From NCBI RefSeq assembly GCF_019247615.1, contig NZ_JAFBAT010000043.1, forward strand, positions 1 through 35,137: DNA of 35,137 nucleotides. The letters are read 5' to 3'. Below, one piece after another: positions 15,974-23,617 of the stretch (the stretch's first letter is position 1; the number at the start of each line of letters is the position of its first letter). The notes under the pieces were generated by a model. It made no database searches. It was given only the letters and a program-made list of their open reading frames with translations, and was not told where the DNA came from. A program made the translations under genes and the position numbers. The stretch comes from Mycobacterium sp. (lineage in GTDB: Bacteria > Actinomycetota > Actinomycetes > Mycobacteriales > Mycobacteriaceae).

Positions 15974-16938
15974 CCGGCGAGCTGAGGTTCGACAACCAGG
16001 TCGCCGTGATCACCGGCGCCGGCGGCGGGCTGGGGAAGCAGTACGCCCTGTTGCTGGCCTCACGCGGCGCGCGCGTCGTCGTCAACGACACGGGTGGGTC
16101 GGTGACCGGCGACGGCTCGAACGCCGCGGCGGCACACGCCACCGCGGAGGAGATCCGCCGGCACGGCGGCCAGGCCGTCCCCGACACCCACAGCGTGACG
16201 ACTCCCGAAGGCGGACAGGCGATCATCGACACCGCGCTCAACTCGTGGGGGTCGGTTGACATCGTCATCAACAACGCGGGAATCGTCGGCGACGCGCCGT
16301 TCGCGGACATGACCGCCGATCGGCTCGAACCCCTGATCGACGTGCACCTCAAGGGCGCGTTTTACGTGACGCGACCCGCGTGGACGGTCATGCGCGGGCG
16401 GCGCTACGGCCGGATCCTGAACACCTGCTCGGCCGCCGGAATCCTTGGCGCCGAACGCATGAGCAACTACGGCGCGGCCAAGACCGGATTGATCGGCTTC
16501 ACCCGGGTGCTGGCGGCCGAAGGGGCCGACCACGGCATCAAGGTCAACGCCATCGCCCCGATCGCGCACACCCGGATGCTGGCGCACTCCATCGACGGCG
16601 CAACCGGCCATCACGACGACGAGGCGGCGCAGGAGGTGCTGGAAGACCTTGCGGGCCAATATCTTCAGGCGCTCGACCCGGCGCTGGTGGCCCCGGTCGC
16701 GGCGTTCCTGACGCACCAGGACTGTCCGGTTTCCGGAGAGATCTACACGGTCGGCGCCGGGCACGTCGCGCGCTTCTTCATCGGCAGGACAACGGGTTTC
16801 TACCGTCGCGGGCTGTCCATCGAGGACGTGCGCGATCACCTCGACGAGATCCGCGACGAAGCCGGCTACACGGTTCCGGGCGGCCCGGCGGACGAGATGA
16901 GCGAACTGTTCGCAACCGTCGCCACCCGGCCGGGCTGA
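15970..16938 (+). CDS. SDR 3, resembling the hydroxyacyl-CoA dehydrogenase domain of multifunctional beta-oxidation enzymes
   Basis: 322 residues from the GTG that overlaps the P450 stop (GTGA). Cofactor motif TGAGGGLGKQYA near residue 15, then VVVNDTGGSVTGDG, the loop typical of the 17beta-HSD4/MFE-2-like SDR group. NNAGIV and SNYGAAK supply the catalytic Asn, Tyr and Lys. The Ser position reads NTCSAAG, which retains a Ser. The C-terminus is extended by about 60 residues (GFYRRGLSIEDVRDHLDEI) as in this subgroup. It probably acts on an alcohol or 3-hydroxyacyl-type intermediate made by the P450. Confidence 0.87.
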   Translation: MTGELRFDNQVAVITGAGGGLGKQYALLLASRGARVVVNDTGGSVTGDGSNAAAAHATAEEIRRHGGQAVPDTHSVTTPEGGQAIIDTALNSWGSVDIVINNAGIVGDAPFADMTADRLEPLIDVHLKGAFYVTRPAWTVMRGRRYGRILNTCSAAGILGAERMSNYGAAKTGLIGFTRVLAAEGADHGIKVNAIAPIAHTRMLAHSIDGATGHHDDEAAQEVLEDLAGQYLQALDPALVAPVAAFLTHQDCPVSGEIYTVGAGHVARFFIGRTTGFYRRGLSIEDVRDHLDEIRDEAGYTVPGGPADEMSELFATVATRPG

Positions 16939-16954
16939 CGTTCAGCCGGGCCGG
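16926..16954. terminator. GC-rich hairpin at convergent gene ends
   Basis: Arms 16926-16938 and 16942-16954 pair at 12 of 13 positions around a 3-base loop. It contains the stop codon of SDR 3 on one strand and the likely stop of the decayed membrane gene on the other. It has the form of a factor-independent bidirectional terminator without a T-tract. Confidence 0.55.
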
Positions 16955-17558
16955 CGGATCAGACGCCAGATCATGAAACCGGGCGCCGACGGCGGCGCCG
17001 AGTACCAACGCGCACAACACGGTCTGGAACGTGTCGATGAGCAACCAATTGGGCTCATACGATCCGGTGGCGCCGACGCACTCGAAACTCACGCTGGTCC
17101 CCGATTGGCCGGGTTTGTAGCTGTAGTTGGCGGTGTCGTACGCCAGCTGGCATTCCCGGTCGCACACGAAGGGGCTCGTCCACAGCGCGCTCGACGGCAT
17201 CGTGGCGGTGAGCGACGCCGCGGCGCCGATGCAGATACCGAGCGTTCCGACGATCGCCCCGATGCGATCGGGCCACCCGCGCAAACCCAGCGGCCGCCGG
17301 CGGGCCTGCGCCACTTGGTGTCTCGAGCCGACCTGTTGCGAAAAACCGGGCGGCGACGCGGTACCGGCGAAAGCGATCAGGCTCCCACAACGACTCCGCG
17401 TATTGGCGGGCGCGGTCGGCGCCTTGCGCCGTTTAGTGGTTATGGCCCCCGGCCGCCTTGGCCTCGGCCAGTTGACGTTCCAGCGCGGCGATGCGTTTTT
17501 GCTCGGCGAGCTGCCGTTCCAGCTCGGCGATGCGCTGCTCGGGATCGTCGGCGTCCAT
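16942..17558 (-). pseudogene. Decayed gene: coiled-coil start plus two-span membrane protein in three frames
   Basis: Three consecutive coding-like segments lie in three different minus-strand frames. (1) From the ATG at 17558, a 41-residue coiled coil ending at TAA (17433); past the stop the same frame still reads like protein (ADRARQYAESLWEP). (2) From about 17390 to 17000, a second frame gives two hydrophobic helices (RIGAIVGTLGICIGAAASL and LLIDTFQTVLCALVLGAAVG) around an extracytoplasmic loop with four cysteines. (3) The last 15 codons (FMIWRLIRRPG) fit the third frame and stop at 16942, next to the SDR stop. Mycobacteria have intact proteins of this coiled-coil plus two-helix type, so I read this as one gene broken by a stop and two frameshifts. 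A working membrane protein from a GTG at 17314 is the alternative. Confidence 0.5.
17433..17558 (-). CDS. Possible 41-residue coiled-coil peptide
   Basis: The first segment of the broken gene could still be translated. It reads MDADDPEQRIAELERQLAEQ and continues with a second near-copy of the IAxLERQLAE heptad before ending GGHNH. No good ribosome binding site is visible. It may simply be the truncated N-terminus of the inactivated membrane protein. Confidence 0.35.
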   Translation of the reverse strand: MDADDPEQRIAELERQLAEQKRIAALERQLAEAKAAGGHNH

Positions 17559-17593
17559 CGGCAAATGGTCCCACGCGACGCGCCCAGCGTGGG

Positions 17594-17640
17594 GTTGTTG
17601 GGCCGAAACGTCGTGATCTCACGCAACAAGTCGACGATGG
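17594..17640 (+). repeat. Imperfect 47-bp direct repeat, right copy
   Basis: Partner of 4077-4123 (37 of 47 identical), 13,517 bp to the right in the same orientation. It lies between the 3' end of lppI and the start of the decayed coiled-coil gene. Read on the minus strand it is open as VDLLREITTFRPNNP; the left copy reads VDLLGEITVF then a stop in the same frame. It may therefore be an old coding or upstream fragment rather than an integration site. Confidence 0.6.
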
Positions 17641-17652
17641 TCGAACAAAAGC

Positions 17653-18342
17653 TCAGCACCTGAACGCCGTGCCGACTCCGTCCGGCGGTGGCACCGAGTT
17701 CAGGCAGCCGAACAGCTGTATCCCGGCGGTGGCCAGGCGCACCGCGGACTGATGCGCGTAGTTCACGCAGAACAGGCCCGTTTGGTCGGCGCGACACCGA
17801 AACTCGCCGAAGGACAGCGAATCCCCGTTGGCCAGCTCGCTGCCGTTGCCGTTGAGGAACGGTCCGGGGTCGGCGCGCGTCGACCCGACCTGGAGGTTGG
17901 TTCCGTCGAAGTCGACCCAGCCGCCCTTCCATTCGCCGTAGGCAGTGTCGGGGCGGGGTGGGGGACTGGTCAGGTCAACCAGGCACGCCAGCGCGCCGCC
18001 GGTGTGCTTGGAATCGGTCATGCACGAAACTTTGCCGGCTTGGCTGGTGAGGGCGATGTCGTTGCCCAACGGCGTGGTGGCGCCGTCGCGGGTCGCGGTG
18101 TGATAGCGGCCCGGATCTGCGGGATGACCTGCTTCGATCCACGCGATGACGTCGGAGATCGCGGCGCCGGACCCCGGCGCGGCGGACGGAGCCGGGGATT
18201 TGCTGCTCGACGGTCCGGCCGACGTCGTCGCCGACGTGCCCGCCGACGATGGCGTGCTGGTCTGCGGCTGGCCCGAGTTGCCCCCGATATGCGAGCATGC
18301 GGCAACCAGCAACGGCAGTGCGACCAGCGCGGCGATCCGCAT
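17653..18342 (-). CDS. lppI: Secreted lipoprotein LppI
   Basis: 229 residues. A signal peptide MRIAALVALPLLVAAC ends in the lipobox LVAAC with the lipidated Cys16, followed by a Ser/Thr/Pro/Ala-rich linker to about residue 60 that would span the cell-wall proximal zone. The mature domain (about 62-229) has five or more cysteines (VSCMTD, ALACLVD, FRCRAD, LFCVNY, FGCLN, final Cys), which suggests disulphides. Orientation opposite to both neighbours and position next to lipT match M. tuberculosis Rv2046. Function unknown. It is divergent from lipT, with only about 50 bp between the starts, so their promoters must overlap. Confidence 0.85.
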   Translation of the reverse strand: MRIAALVALPLLVAACSHIGGNSGQPQTSTPSSAGTSATTSAGPSSSKSPAPSAAPGSGAAISDVIAWIEAGHPADPGRYHTATRDGATTPLGNDIALTSQAGKVSCMTDSKHTGGALACLVDLTSPPPRPDTAYGEWKGGWVDFDGTNLQVGSTRADPGPFLNGNGSELANGDSLSFGEFRCRADQTGLFCVNYAHQSAVRLATAGIQLFGCLNSVPPPDGVGTAFRC

Positions 18343-18392
18343 GCCGCCAGGCTAGCCGCCGCATCCCACGATTCGGTCGCTAGCCGCGCGGT

Positions 18393-19928
18393 ATGGCCGT
18401 GGTGTCGGCTACCGTCACTGGTATGCATGAGCGCACCATTCGCGCCCGCACGACCGCCGGAATCGTCGAGGGGTTCACCCGCGACGGCGTACACCGCTGG
18501 CGATCCATCCCGTACGCCCGGCCGCCGGTTGGGCGCCTGCGGTTCCGGGCGCCGCAGCCGCCGCTGCCCTGGTCGGGGGTGCGACATTGCCACGGCTTCG
18601 CCAACTGCGCGCCCCAGCAGCGCCGCTACACCATGCTGGGGTTCGGCCGATACCAGCCGATGAGCGAGGACTGCCTCACCCTCAACGTCGTGACGCCCGA
18701 ACACCGCGACCACGAACCGATGCCGGTCATGGTCTTCATCCACGGCGGTGGATACTTTCTGGGTAGCTCGGCCACGCCGCTGTACGACGGCGCGGCGCTG
18801 GCTCGCCGGGGCTGCGTGTACGTATCCGTCAACTACCGGTTGGGCGCGCTGGGCTGTTTGGATCTCTCGTCCCTCTCCACGCCGGACACCCCCATCGAGA
18901 GCAACTTGTACCTGCGCGACCTGGTGCTGGCGCTGCGATGGGTACGGGACAACATCGCCGAAGTCGGCGGCGACCCCGACAAGGTCACCGTCTTCGGCGA
19001 GAGCGCGGGCGCGTGCATCACCGCCACTCTGCCGGCGGTTCCCGCCGCCGCAGGCTTGTTCGCTCGGGCGATCTCGGAAAGCCCGGCGTCGGGTTTGGTG
19101 CGGTCGAAAGAGGTTGCCGCGCAGTTCGCGACGCGGTTCGCCAACCTGCTCGGGGCGCGTGAGAAGGACGCCGCCGAGGTGCTGATGCGGGTTTCAGCGG
19201 CCCAACTGGTCGATACCCAACACCGACTGATCGACGAGGGCATGCGGAACAGGCTGGGCGCCTTCCCGATCGGCCCCGTTTTCGGGGACGACATGCTGCC
19301 GATGGATCCCGTCGAGACGATGCGGCGCGGCGAGGCGCATCGGGTGCCCATGATCGTCGGCACCAACGCGGAGGAGGGGCGGCTGTTCACCCGCTTCCTG
19401 GCCATGCTGCCGACCAACGCTTCGATGGTGGAAGAACTGCTGGCCGACGCGGATCCCGCTGCCCGCGAACGCATTACCGCCGCATACCCGAACTTTCCCG
19501 GACGAGAGGCGTGCATCCAACTCGGTGGGGACTTCGCTTTCGCCTCGGCGGCCTGGCAGATCGCCGAGGCCCACGGCATGCACGCGCCCACCTACCTCTA
19601 CCGGTACGACTACGCCCCCCGCACGCTGCGCTGGTCCGGTCTCGGCGCCACGCATGCCACCGAGTTGCTCGCGGTTTTCGACATCTATCGCACCCGGCTG
19701 GGGGCGCTGCTGACCGCCGCCGCCGATCAGCGGGCGGCGCTGCGCGTCAGCAATCAGGTGCAACGGCGTTGGCGGTCGTTCAGCCACACCGGCGTGCCGG
19801 GCGACGACTGGCCCACCTATAGGGCCCCCGATCGTGCCGTCATGGTCTTCGACCGAAAGACGCGCGTCGAGTTCGATCCTCACCCGCACCGCCGGATGGC
19901 CTGGGACGGCTTCTCACTGGCGCGTTGA
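18393..19928 (+). CDS. lipT: Carboxylesterase LipT (type B carboxylesterase fold)
   Basis: 511 residues, the same length I recall for M. tuberculosis Rv2045c; an ATG at 18423 is an alternative start, since neither has a clear ribosome binding site. Alpha/beta hydrolase with the oxyanion-hole segment HGGGYFLG, nucleophile Ser204 in FGESAGA, acid Glu327 or Glu328 in GTNAEEGR, and His421 in GATHATELL. The SEDCLTLNVV signature of type B carboxylesterases is present. No signal peptide is visible, so it is probably cytosolic or non-classically exported. It should hydrolyse short to medium-chain esters. Confidence 0.9.
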   Translation: MAVVSATVTGMHERTIRARTTAGIVEGFTRDGVHRWRSIPYARPPVGRLRFRAPQPPLPWSGVRHCHGFANCAPQQRRYTMLGFGRYQPMSEDCLTLNVVTPEHRDHEPMPVMVFIHGGGYFLGSSATPLYDGAALARRGCVYVSVNYRLGALGCLDLSSLSTPDTPIESNLYLRDLVLALRWVRDNIAEVGGDPDKVTVFGESAGACITATLPAVPAAAGLFARAISESPASGLVRSKEVAAQFATRFANLLGAREKDAAEVLMRVSAAQLVDTQHRLIDEGMRNRLGAFPIGPVFGDDMLPMDPVETMRRGEAHRVPMIVGTNAEEGRLFTRFLAMLPTNASMVEELLADADPAARERITAAYPNFPGREACIQLGGDFAFASAAWQIAEAHGMHAPTYLYRYDYAPRTLRWSGLGATHATELLAVFDIYRTRLGALLTAAADQRAALRVSNQVQRRWRSFSHTGVPGDDWPTYRAPDRAVMVFDRKTRVEFDPHPHRRMAWDGFSLAR

Positions 19929-19946
19929 CCTGGCACGCTGACGGTC

Positions 19947-21947
19947 ATGCACGCCGACACCGAACAAGTCATCGAGCGTCCCAGCGACCTCACCGCCTCC
20001 TGGTTGGCCGCGGCGATCGGCTGCGGACCGATCGCCGATTTTGCGGTAGAACGCATCGGCACAGGACAGATGAGCGAGTGTTACCGAATCCGGTTGCACT
20101 ACAACGATACCGGCTCCGGTGGCCCGGAGTCGGTGGTGCTGAAGGTGGCGGCTTCCGACCCGGTGAGCCGGCAGACCGGGATGACCCTGGGTCTCTACGA
20201 GCGTGAGGTCGGTTTCTACGGTGACATCGCGCCGCGACTGCATGGGCCGGTGGCGCCCTGCTACCACGCCGCCGTCGACACCTCGACGGGCGTCTTCGAC
20301 TTGTTGCTCGGCGACGCCGGACCCGCGGTCGTCGGCGACGAAATCGCCGGCGCCACAATCGAACAGGCATACCTTGGCGTCGTCGAGCTGGGGAGGCTGC
20401 AGGGGCCGCTGGTCGGCGATGCATCGCTGGCGCAAGCGCCGTGGCTGAATCGCGAGACGCCGCTGAACCAGGCGATGATCGCCTCGCTGTACGCAGGTTT
20501 CGTCGACCGGTACGGCGACCAGATAGCGCCGGAACACCGCATCGTGTGCGAACGCATGGTCGCCGCGTTCGACGGGTACCTGGCACACGCGTCGGGGCCA
20601 GGCCGCATGCAGGGACTCGTACACGGCGACTATCGACTGGACAACATGTTGTTCGGCACCGCCGAAGCCGATCGCCCGCTGACCGTCGTCGACTGGCAGA
20701 CCGTTTCCTGGGGACCGGCATTGACCGACCTGTCCTACTTCCTCGGTTGTGCGCTGCGGACCGAGGATCGCCGGAAGCACTACGACGCATTGCTGCGCGC
20801 TTATCAAGAGCAACTGGGCCCACAGGCACCCATCGATCTCGCCGGGGTCCGCGAAGGTGTTCGCCGCCAGAGCTTTTTCGGCGTGATGATGGCGATCGTC
20901 TCATCGATGTTAGTGGAGCGCACGGAGCGCGGCGACCGCATGTTCATGACGATGCTGCAACGCAACTGCGAGCACGTCCTCGATACCGACGCGGTGGCGA
21001 CGCTGCCCGCCCCCGCGGCGCCCGAGCCCTGGCGACCGACCGAGGACGATGAACTCGCCCACCCCGCGACCGCCGAACCGCTGTGGAGCGAGAGCTGGTA
21101 CGCGGACTTCGCCGACGCGGCACAGGGATTGGGCGGCTGGTTCCGCATCGGCCTGATACCGAACAAGCAGACGGCGTGGGTGCATGCGCTGCTGTGCGGA
21201 CCCGGCATGCCGACGGTGGCCATCGTCGATACCGAAGTGCCGGTGCCCGCGCAGCCATGGGTGTTGCGCACGGATGCCTTCGAGGTGGCCCACTCGGCGA
21301 CCGCGCCGCTGCAAAGCTACCGCGTCGATGTGCACGGGCGGGCGCAGGCTTACCCGGATCCCGCGGCGCTGTTGCGCGGTGGGCCCGGGACTCCCGTCGA
21401 GGTGACGATGAATTTGGTGTGGATTACCGACGGCACACCTTACCGGTACCGGCTGACGACACGCTACGAAATCCCCTGCAGCGTAACGGGAACCGTCACT
21501 GTCGACGAAACCAGCTACCGCGTCGACTCGGTACCCGGACAGCGCGACCACTCCTGGGGTGTACGCGATTGGTGGAGCATGGACTGGATCTGGAGCGCGC
21601 TGCACCTCGACGATGGCACCCATCTTCACGCCGTGAACATCCGGATCCCCGGTGCGCCGACCTTCAGCGTCGGCTACGTTCAGGGGGCCGACGGCGCCGT
21701 CCACGAGGTGCAGACCGTTGACTCGCGAGAAACATTCGGCCCCAATGGATTACCTTTGAAAGCGACGCTGATTCTCCATCCCGGTGAGATCGCCGCGGAC
21801 ATCGAGGTGCGCGGCCACGCGCCGGTGCTCTTGACCGCCACCGACGGACGGGTGAGCCAGTTCCCACGAACGTGGGCCGGCATCACCATGGCCGACGGCC
21901 GCAGCGGCGTCGGTTGGTTGGAATGGAACCGCAACCTTCGCGACTAG
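19947..21947 (+). CDS. Phosphotransferase (APH/EcKinase-like) fused to a DUF7064-like beta domain
   Basis: 666 residues in two modules. Residues 1 to about 340 are an aminoglycoside-phosphotransferase/ecdysteroid-kinase-like fold: catalytic loop LVHGDYRLDNML with Asp228, and the metal-binding VDWQ with Asp249 in place of the kinase DFG. Residues about 375-666 are a separate beta-rich domain with GQRDHSWGVRDWWSMDW at about 531, which I associate with DUF7064-type, AttH/CrtC-like lipocalin proteins that bind hydrophobic ligands. The natural reading is a small-molecule kinase joined to a hydrophobic-ligand domain, possibly phosphorylating a lipid or sterol-like alcohol. It starts 18 bp after lipT, so it may share that transcript. 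It is not part of the M. tuberculosis gene order here. Confidence 0.8.
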   Translation: MHADTEQVIERPSDLTASWLAAAIGCGPIADFAVERIGTGQMSECYRIRLHYNDTGSGGPESVVLKVAASDPVSRQTGMTLGLYEREVGFYGDIAPRLHGPVAPCYHAAVDTSTGVFDLLLGDAGPAVVGDEIAGATIEQAYLGVVELGRLQGPLVGDASLAQAPWLNRETPLNQAMIASLYAGFVDRYGDQIAPEHRIVCERMVAAFDGYLAHASGPGRMQGLVHGDYRLDNMLFGTAEADRPLTVVDWQTVSWGPALTDLSYFLGCALRTEDRRKHYDALLRAYQEQLGPQAPIDLAGVREGVRRQSFFGVMMAIVSSMLVERTERGDRMFMTMLQRNCEHVLDTDAVATLPAPAAPEPWRPTEDDELAHPATAEPLWSESWYADFADAAQGLGGWFRIGLIPNKQTAWVHALLCGPGMPTVAIVDTEVPVPAQPWVLRTDAFEVAHSATAPLQSYRVDVHGRAQAYPDPAALLRGGPGTPVEVTMNLVWITDGTPYRYRLTTRYEIPCSVTGTVTVDETSYRVDSVPGQRDHSWGVRDWWSMDWIWSALHLDDGTHLHAVNIRIPGAPTFSVGYVQGADGAVHEVQTVDSRETFGPNGLPLKATLILHPGEIAADIEVRGHAPVLLTATDGRVSQFPRTWAGITMADGRSGVGWLEWNRNLRD

Positions 21948-22465
21948 CTGCCACGCGGCCCGTCGTGGTGATGGGTGTCTCCGGATCGGGCAAGTCGACG
22001 GTGGGCGCCGCGCTAGCACGACGACTGCGGGTGCCCTTCGTCGACGCCGATACCCTGCACCCGTCGGCCAACATCGCCAAGATGGCGGCCGGGGAACCGC
22101 TCGACGACGACGACCGCCAGCCCTGGCTGCAGTCCGTCGGGGAATGGTTGGCCGCCCACCGCGACGGCGGCGTCGTCAGTTGTTCGGCGCTCAAACGCAG
22201 ATACCGCGATGTGCTTCGGGCGAACTGCCCGAGTGTGCAGTTTTTCCACCTCAGCGGTTCTGCTGACAGCATCGGCCGCCGGCTGGCCGCCAGGTCCGGG
22301 CACTTCATGCCCGCCACACTGCTGCGATCACAATTCGACGCTCTGGAACCCTTGGGCGCCGACGAGGCAGGCGCCACCGTGGATGCCGACCAAGGCGTCG
22401 ACGCGATCGTCGACGCCTTCATCGGGAGATCGGTTGCTACCAGAAACGCTTCCGACGAGGGGTGA
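21923..22465 (+). CDS. gntK: Gluconokinase (GntK type)
   Basis: 180 residues from an ATG inside the last codons of the preceding gene, with a 25-bp overlap; the frame is open to 21872, but that start would deepen the overlap. P-loop GVSGSGKST near residue 18, then DADTLHP, the GEPLDDDDRQPWL segment and CSALKRRYRDVLR, all standard for the small gluconokinase/shikimate-kinase-like family. It phosphorylates D-gluconate to 6-phosphogluconate, feeding the pentose phosphate pathway. The last 29 bp overlap the convergent DoxX gene. Confidence 0.88.
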   Translation: MEPQPSRLAATRPVVVMGVSGSGKSTVGAALARRLRVPFVDADTLHPSANIAKMAAGEPLDDDDRQPWLQSVGEWLAAHRDGGVVSCSALKRRYRDVLRANCPSVQFFHLSGSADSIGRRLAARSGHFMPATLLRSQFDALEPLGADEAGATVDADQGVDAIVDAFIGRSVATRNASDEG

Positions 22466-23540
22466 GCCCGTCACCGATTCTGTCGCGCGCCTCGTCGGCC
22501 AGCTCGCTGCCGCGCAAGGCCGCGGTGCTGGCGAACTCGCTGCCACGCAGCCGCGCGATCTCGGCGAATTCCAGGCCGCGATCGCGTGCCGTGTCCGCAA
22601 ACTCTTCGCCGCGTTTGCGCGCCTTCTTGGCCAGCTTTTCGCTGCGTTTGCGCGCCTTCTTCGCCAATGGTGCCGCTCGCTCGGCGGCCTCGTCGGCGAG
22701 TTCCTCGCCGCGTTTGCGCGCCTTCAGGGCCAGCTCGGCGGCACGCTCGGCCGCCTCGTCGGCGAGTTCCTCGCCGCGCTTGCGGGCCTTCTTCGCCAGG
22801 GGCTTGCTTCGGGCGGCCGCGGTGCTGGCCAGTTCGCGGCCCCGTTCGAGGGCGGCCTCGGCGTAGGGGGCGCTCCTCTCCGCGGCGGTGGCGGCCAGCT
22901 CGCGGCTGCGTTCGAGCGCGGCTTCGGCGTAGGGCGCGCCTCGTTCGGCGGCGGTGCTGGCCAGTTCGCGGCCGCGTTCCGCGCCGACCTGCAGGCCGTG
23001 CACGATCTTTTCCCCGAGTTCGCCGAAGTCGGCGTCGAATCCGGCCGGAGAATCTGTCGAACCGGGTAGTGCCGAGGACACCCGCTCGGAGAGCCGCTCG
23101 GCTGCCCGCCGGCTTCGCCAGCCCAGCGACGGCTTGCCGGCCGTATCGGCGGAGGCGATCATGAGCCCGCCCACGAGGCTGAGGTCGGTCATGAACTCTT
23201 TGCGCTTCTGGGCCTTGAGTTGCGGATCGCTCTCGGCCCAGAACATGTGCGCACCCAGGTTGGCCGGCAGCACCGTCAGGGCAAGGACCGCCGAGGCAAT
23301 GCGCGGCGCTTTGCCGGTGGCGAGCAGCAAGCCGCCGCCTATCTGAACCGCCGCGGTGATTTGTGCGAACGTCTGAGGGTCGCTGGGGATGCTGCTGCCC
23401 ACCGGATCCGGTAAGGCCCGAAGACCGTCCACTGCCGGCGCCGCGGCGTCCGCCGCAGGCTTGGGATTGCGTAGCGAGTCGATTCCTTGGCTGACGAACA
23501 CTGCGGACAACAGGGGCCGCGCGATTCTGCGGATCAACAT
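22437..23540 (-). CDS. DoxX-family membrane protein with a 15-copy 11-residue repeat tail
   Basis: 367 residues from the ATG at 23540; a start 11 codons further upstream is possible. Residues 1 to about 130 are DoxX-like with three or four hydrophobic segments (RPLLSAVFVSQGIDSLRNP, QIGGGLLLATG, ASAVLALTVLPANLGAHMFW, LSLVGGLMIAS). Residues 188-352 are exactly fifteen tandem 11-residue units of the type xRGxELAxxAx, ending in a basic RRKRFW. Such 11-mers form helices with a 3-turn periodicity, known in lipid-surface-binding and LEA-type proteins or as right-handed coiled coils. Alternating acidic and Lys/Arg-rich units give charge blocks. I infer a cytoplasmic tail associating with membranes, lipid bodies or itself. 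Function unknown. Confidence 0.82.
   Translation of the reverse strand: MLIRRIARPLLSAVFVSQGIDSLRNPKPAADAAAPAVDGLRALPDPVGSSIPSDPQTFAQITAAVQIGGGLLLATGKAPRIASAVLALTVLPANLGAHMFWAESDPQLKAQKRKEFMTDLSLVGGLMIASADTAGKPSLGWRSRRAAERLSERVSSALPGSTDSPAGFDADFGELGEKIVHGLQVGAERGRELASTAAERGAPYAEAALERSRELAATAAERSAPYAEAALERGRELASTAAARSKPLAKKARKRGEELADEAAERAAELALKARKRGEELADEAAERAAPLAKKARKRSEKLAKKARKRGEEFADTARDRGLEFAEIARLRGSEFASTAALRGSELADEARDRIGDGLTPRRKRFW
22485..22979 (-). repeat. Fifteen tandem 33-bp coding repeats in the DoxX gene
   Basis: The DNA of residues 188-352 is a 495-bp series of fifteen diverged 33-bp units without insertion or deletion. Units 7 and 9 (KRGEELADEAA) and units 1 and 5 (ERGRELASTAA) are identical at protein level, and units 2 and 4 nearly so, which points to duplication of multi-unit blocks. 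Copy number is likely to differ between strains. Confidence 0.85.
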
Positions 23541-23617
23541 GGCAGCTAAGTTACCCCGCCGGCCCGCAAACAAACCGCCGGTCTCATCCGCCCAGCTAGC
23601 GGCGCTAGGGTGAGGGC

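Noticed and set aside
16778-17932. Single 384-codon minus-strand protein spanning the lppI end to SDR 3
   Set aside because: Only the middle part reads like protein. The left part overlaps SDR 3 by 160 bp and the right part overlaps lppI; the coding signal moves between frames, so it is a decayed gene, not one long protein.
22485-22979. CRISPR-like array
   Set aside because: The 33-bp periodicity has no spacers and keeps an open reading frame encoding 11-residue units; it is a coding tandem repeat.
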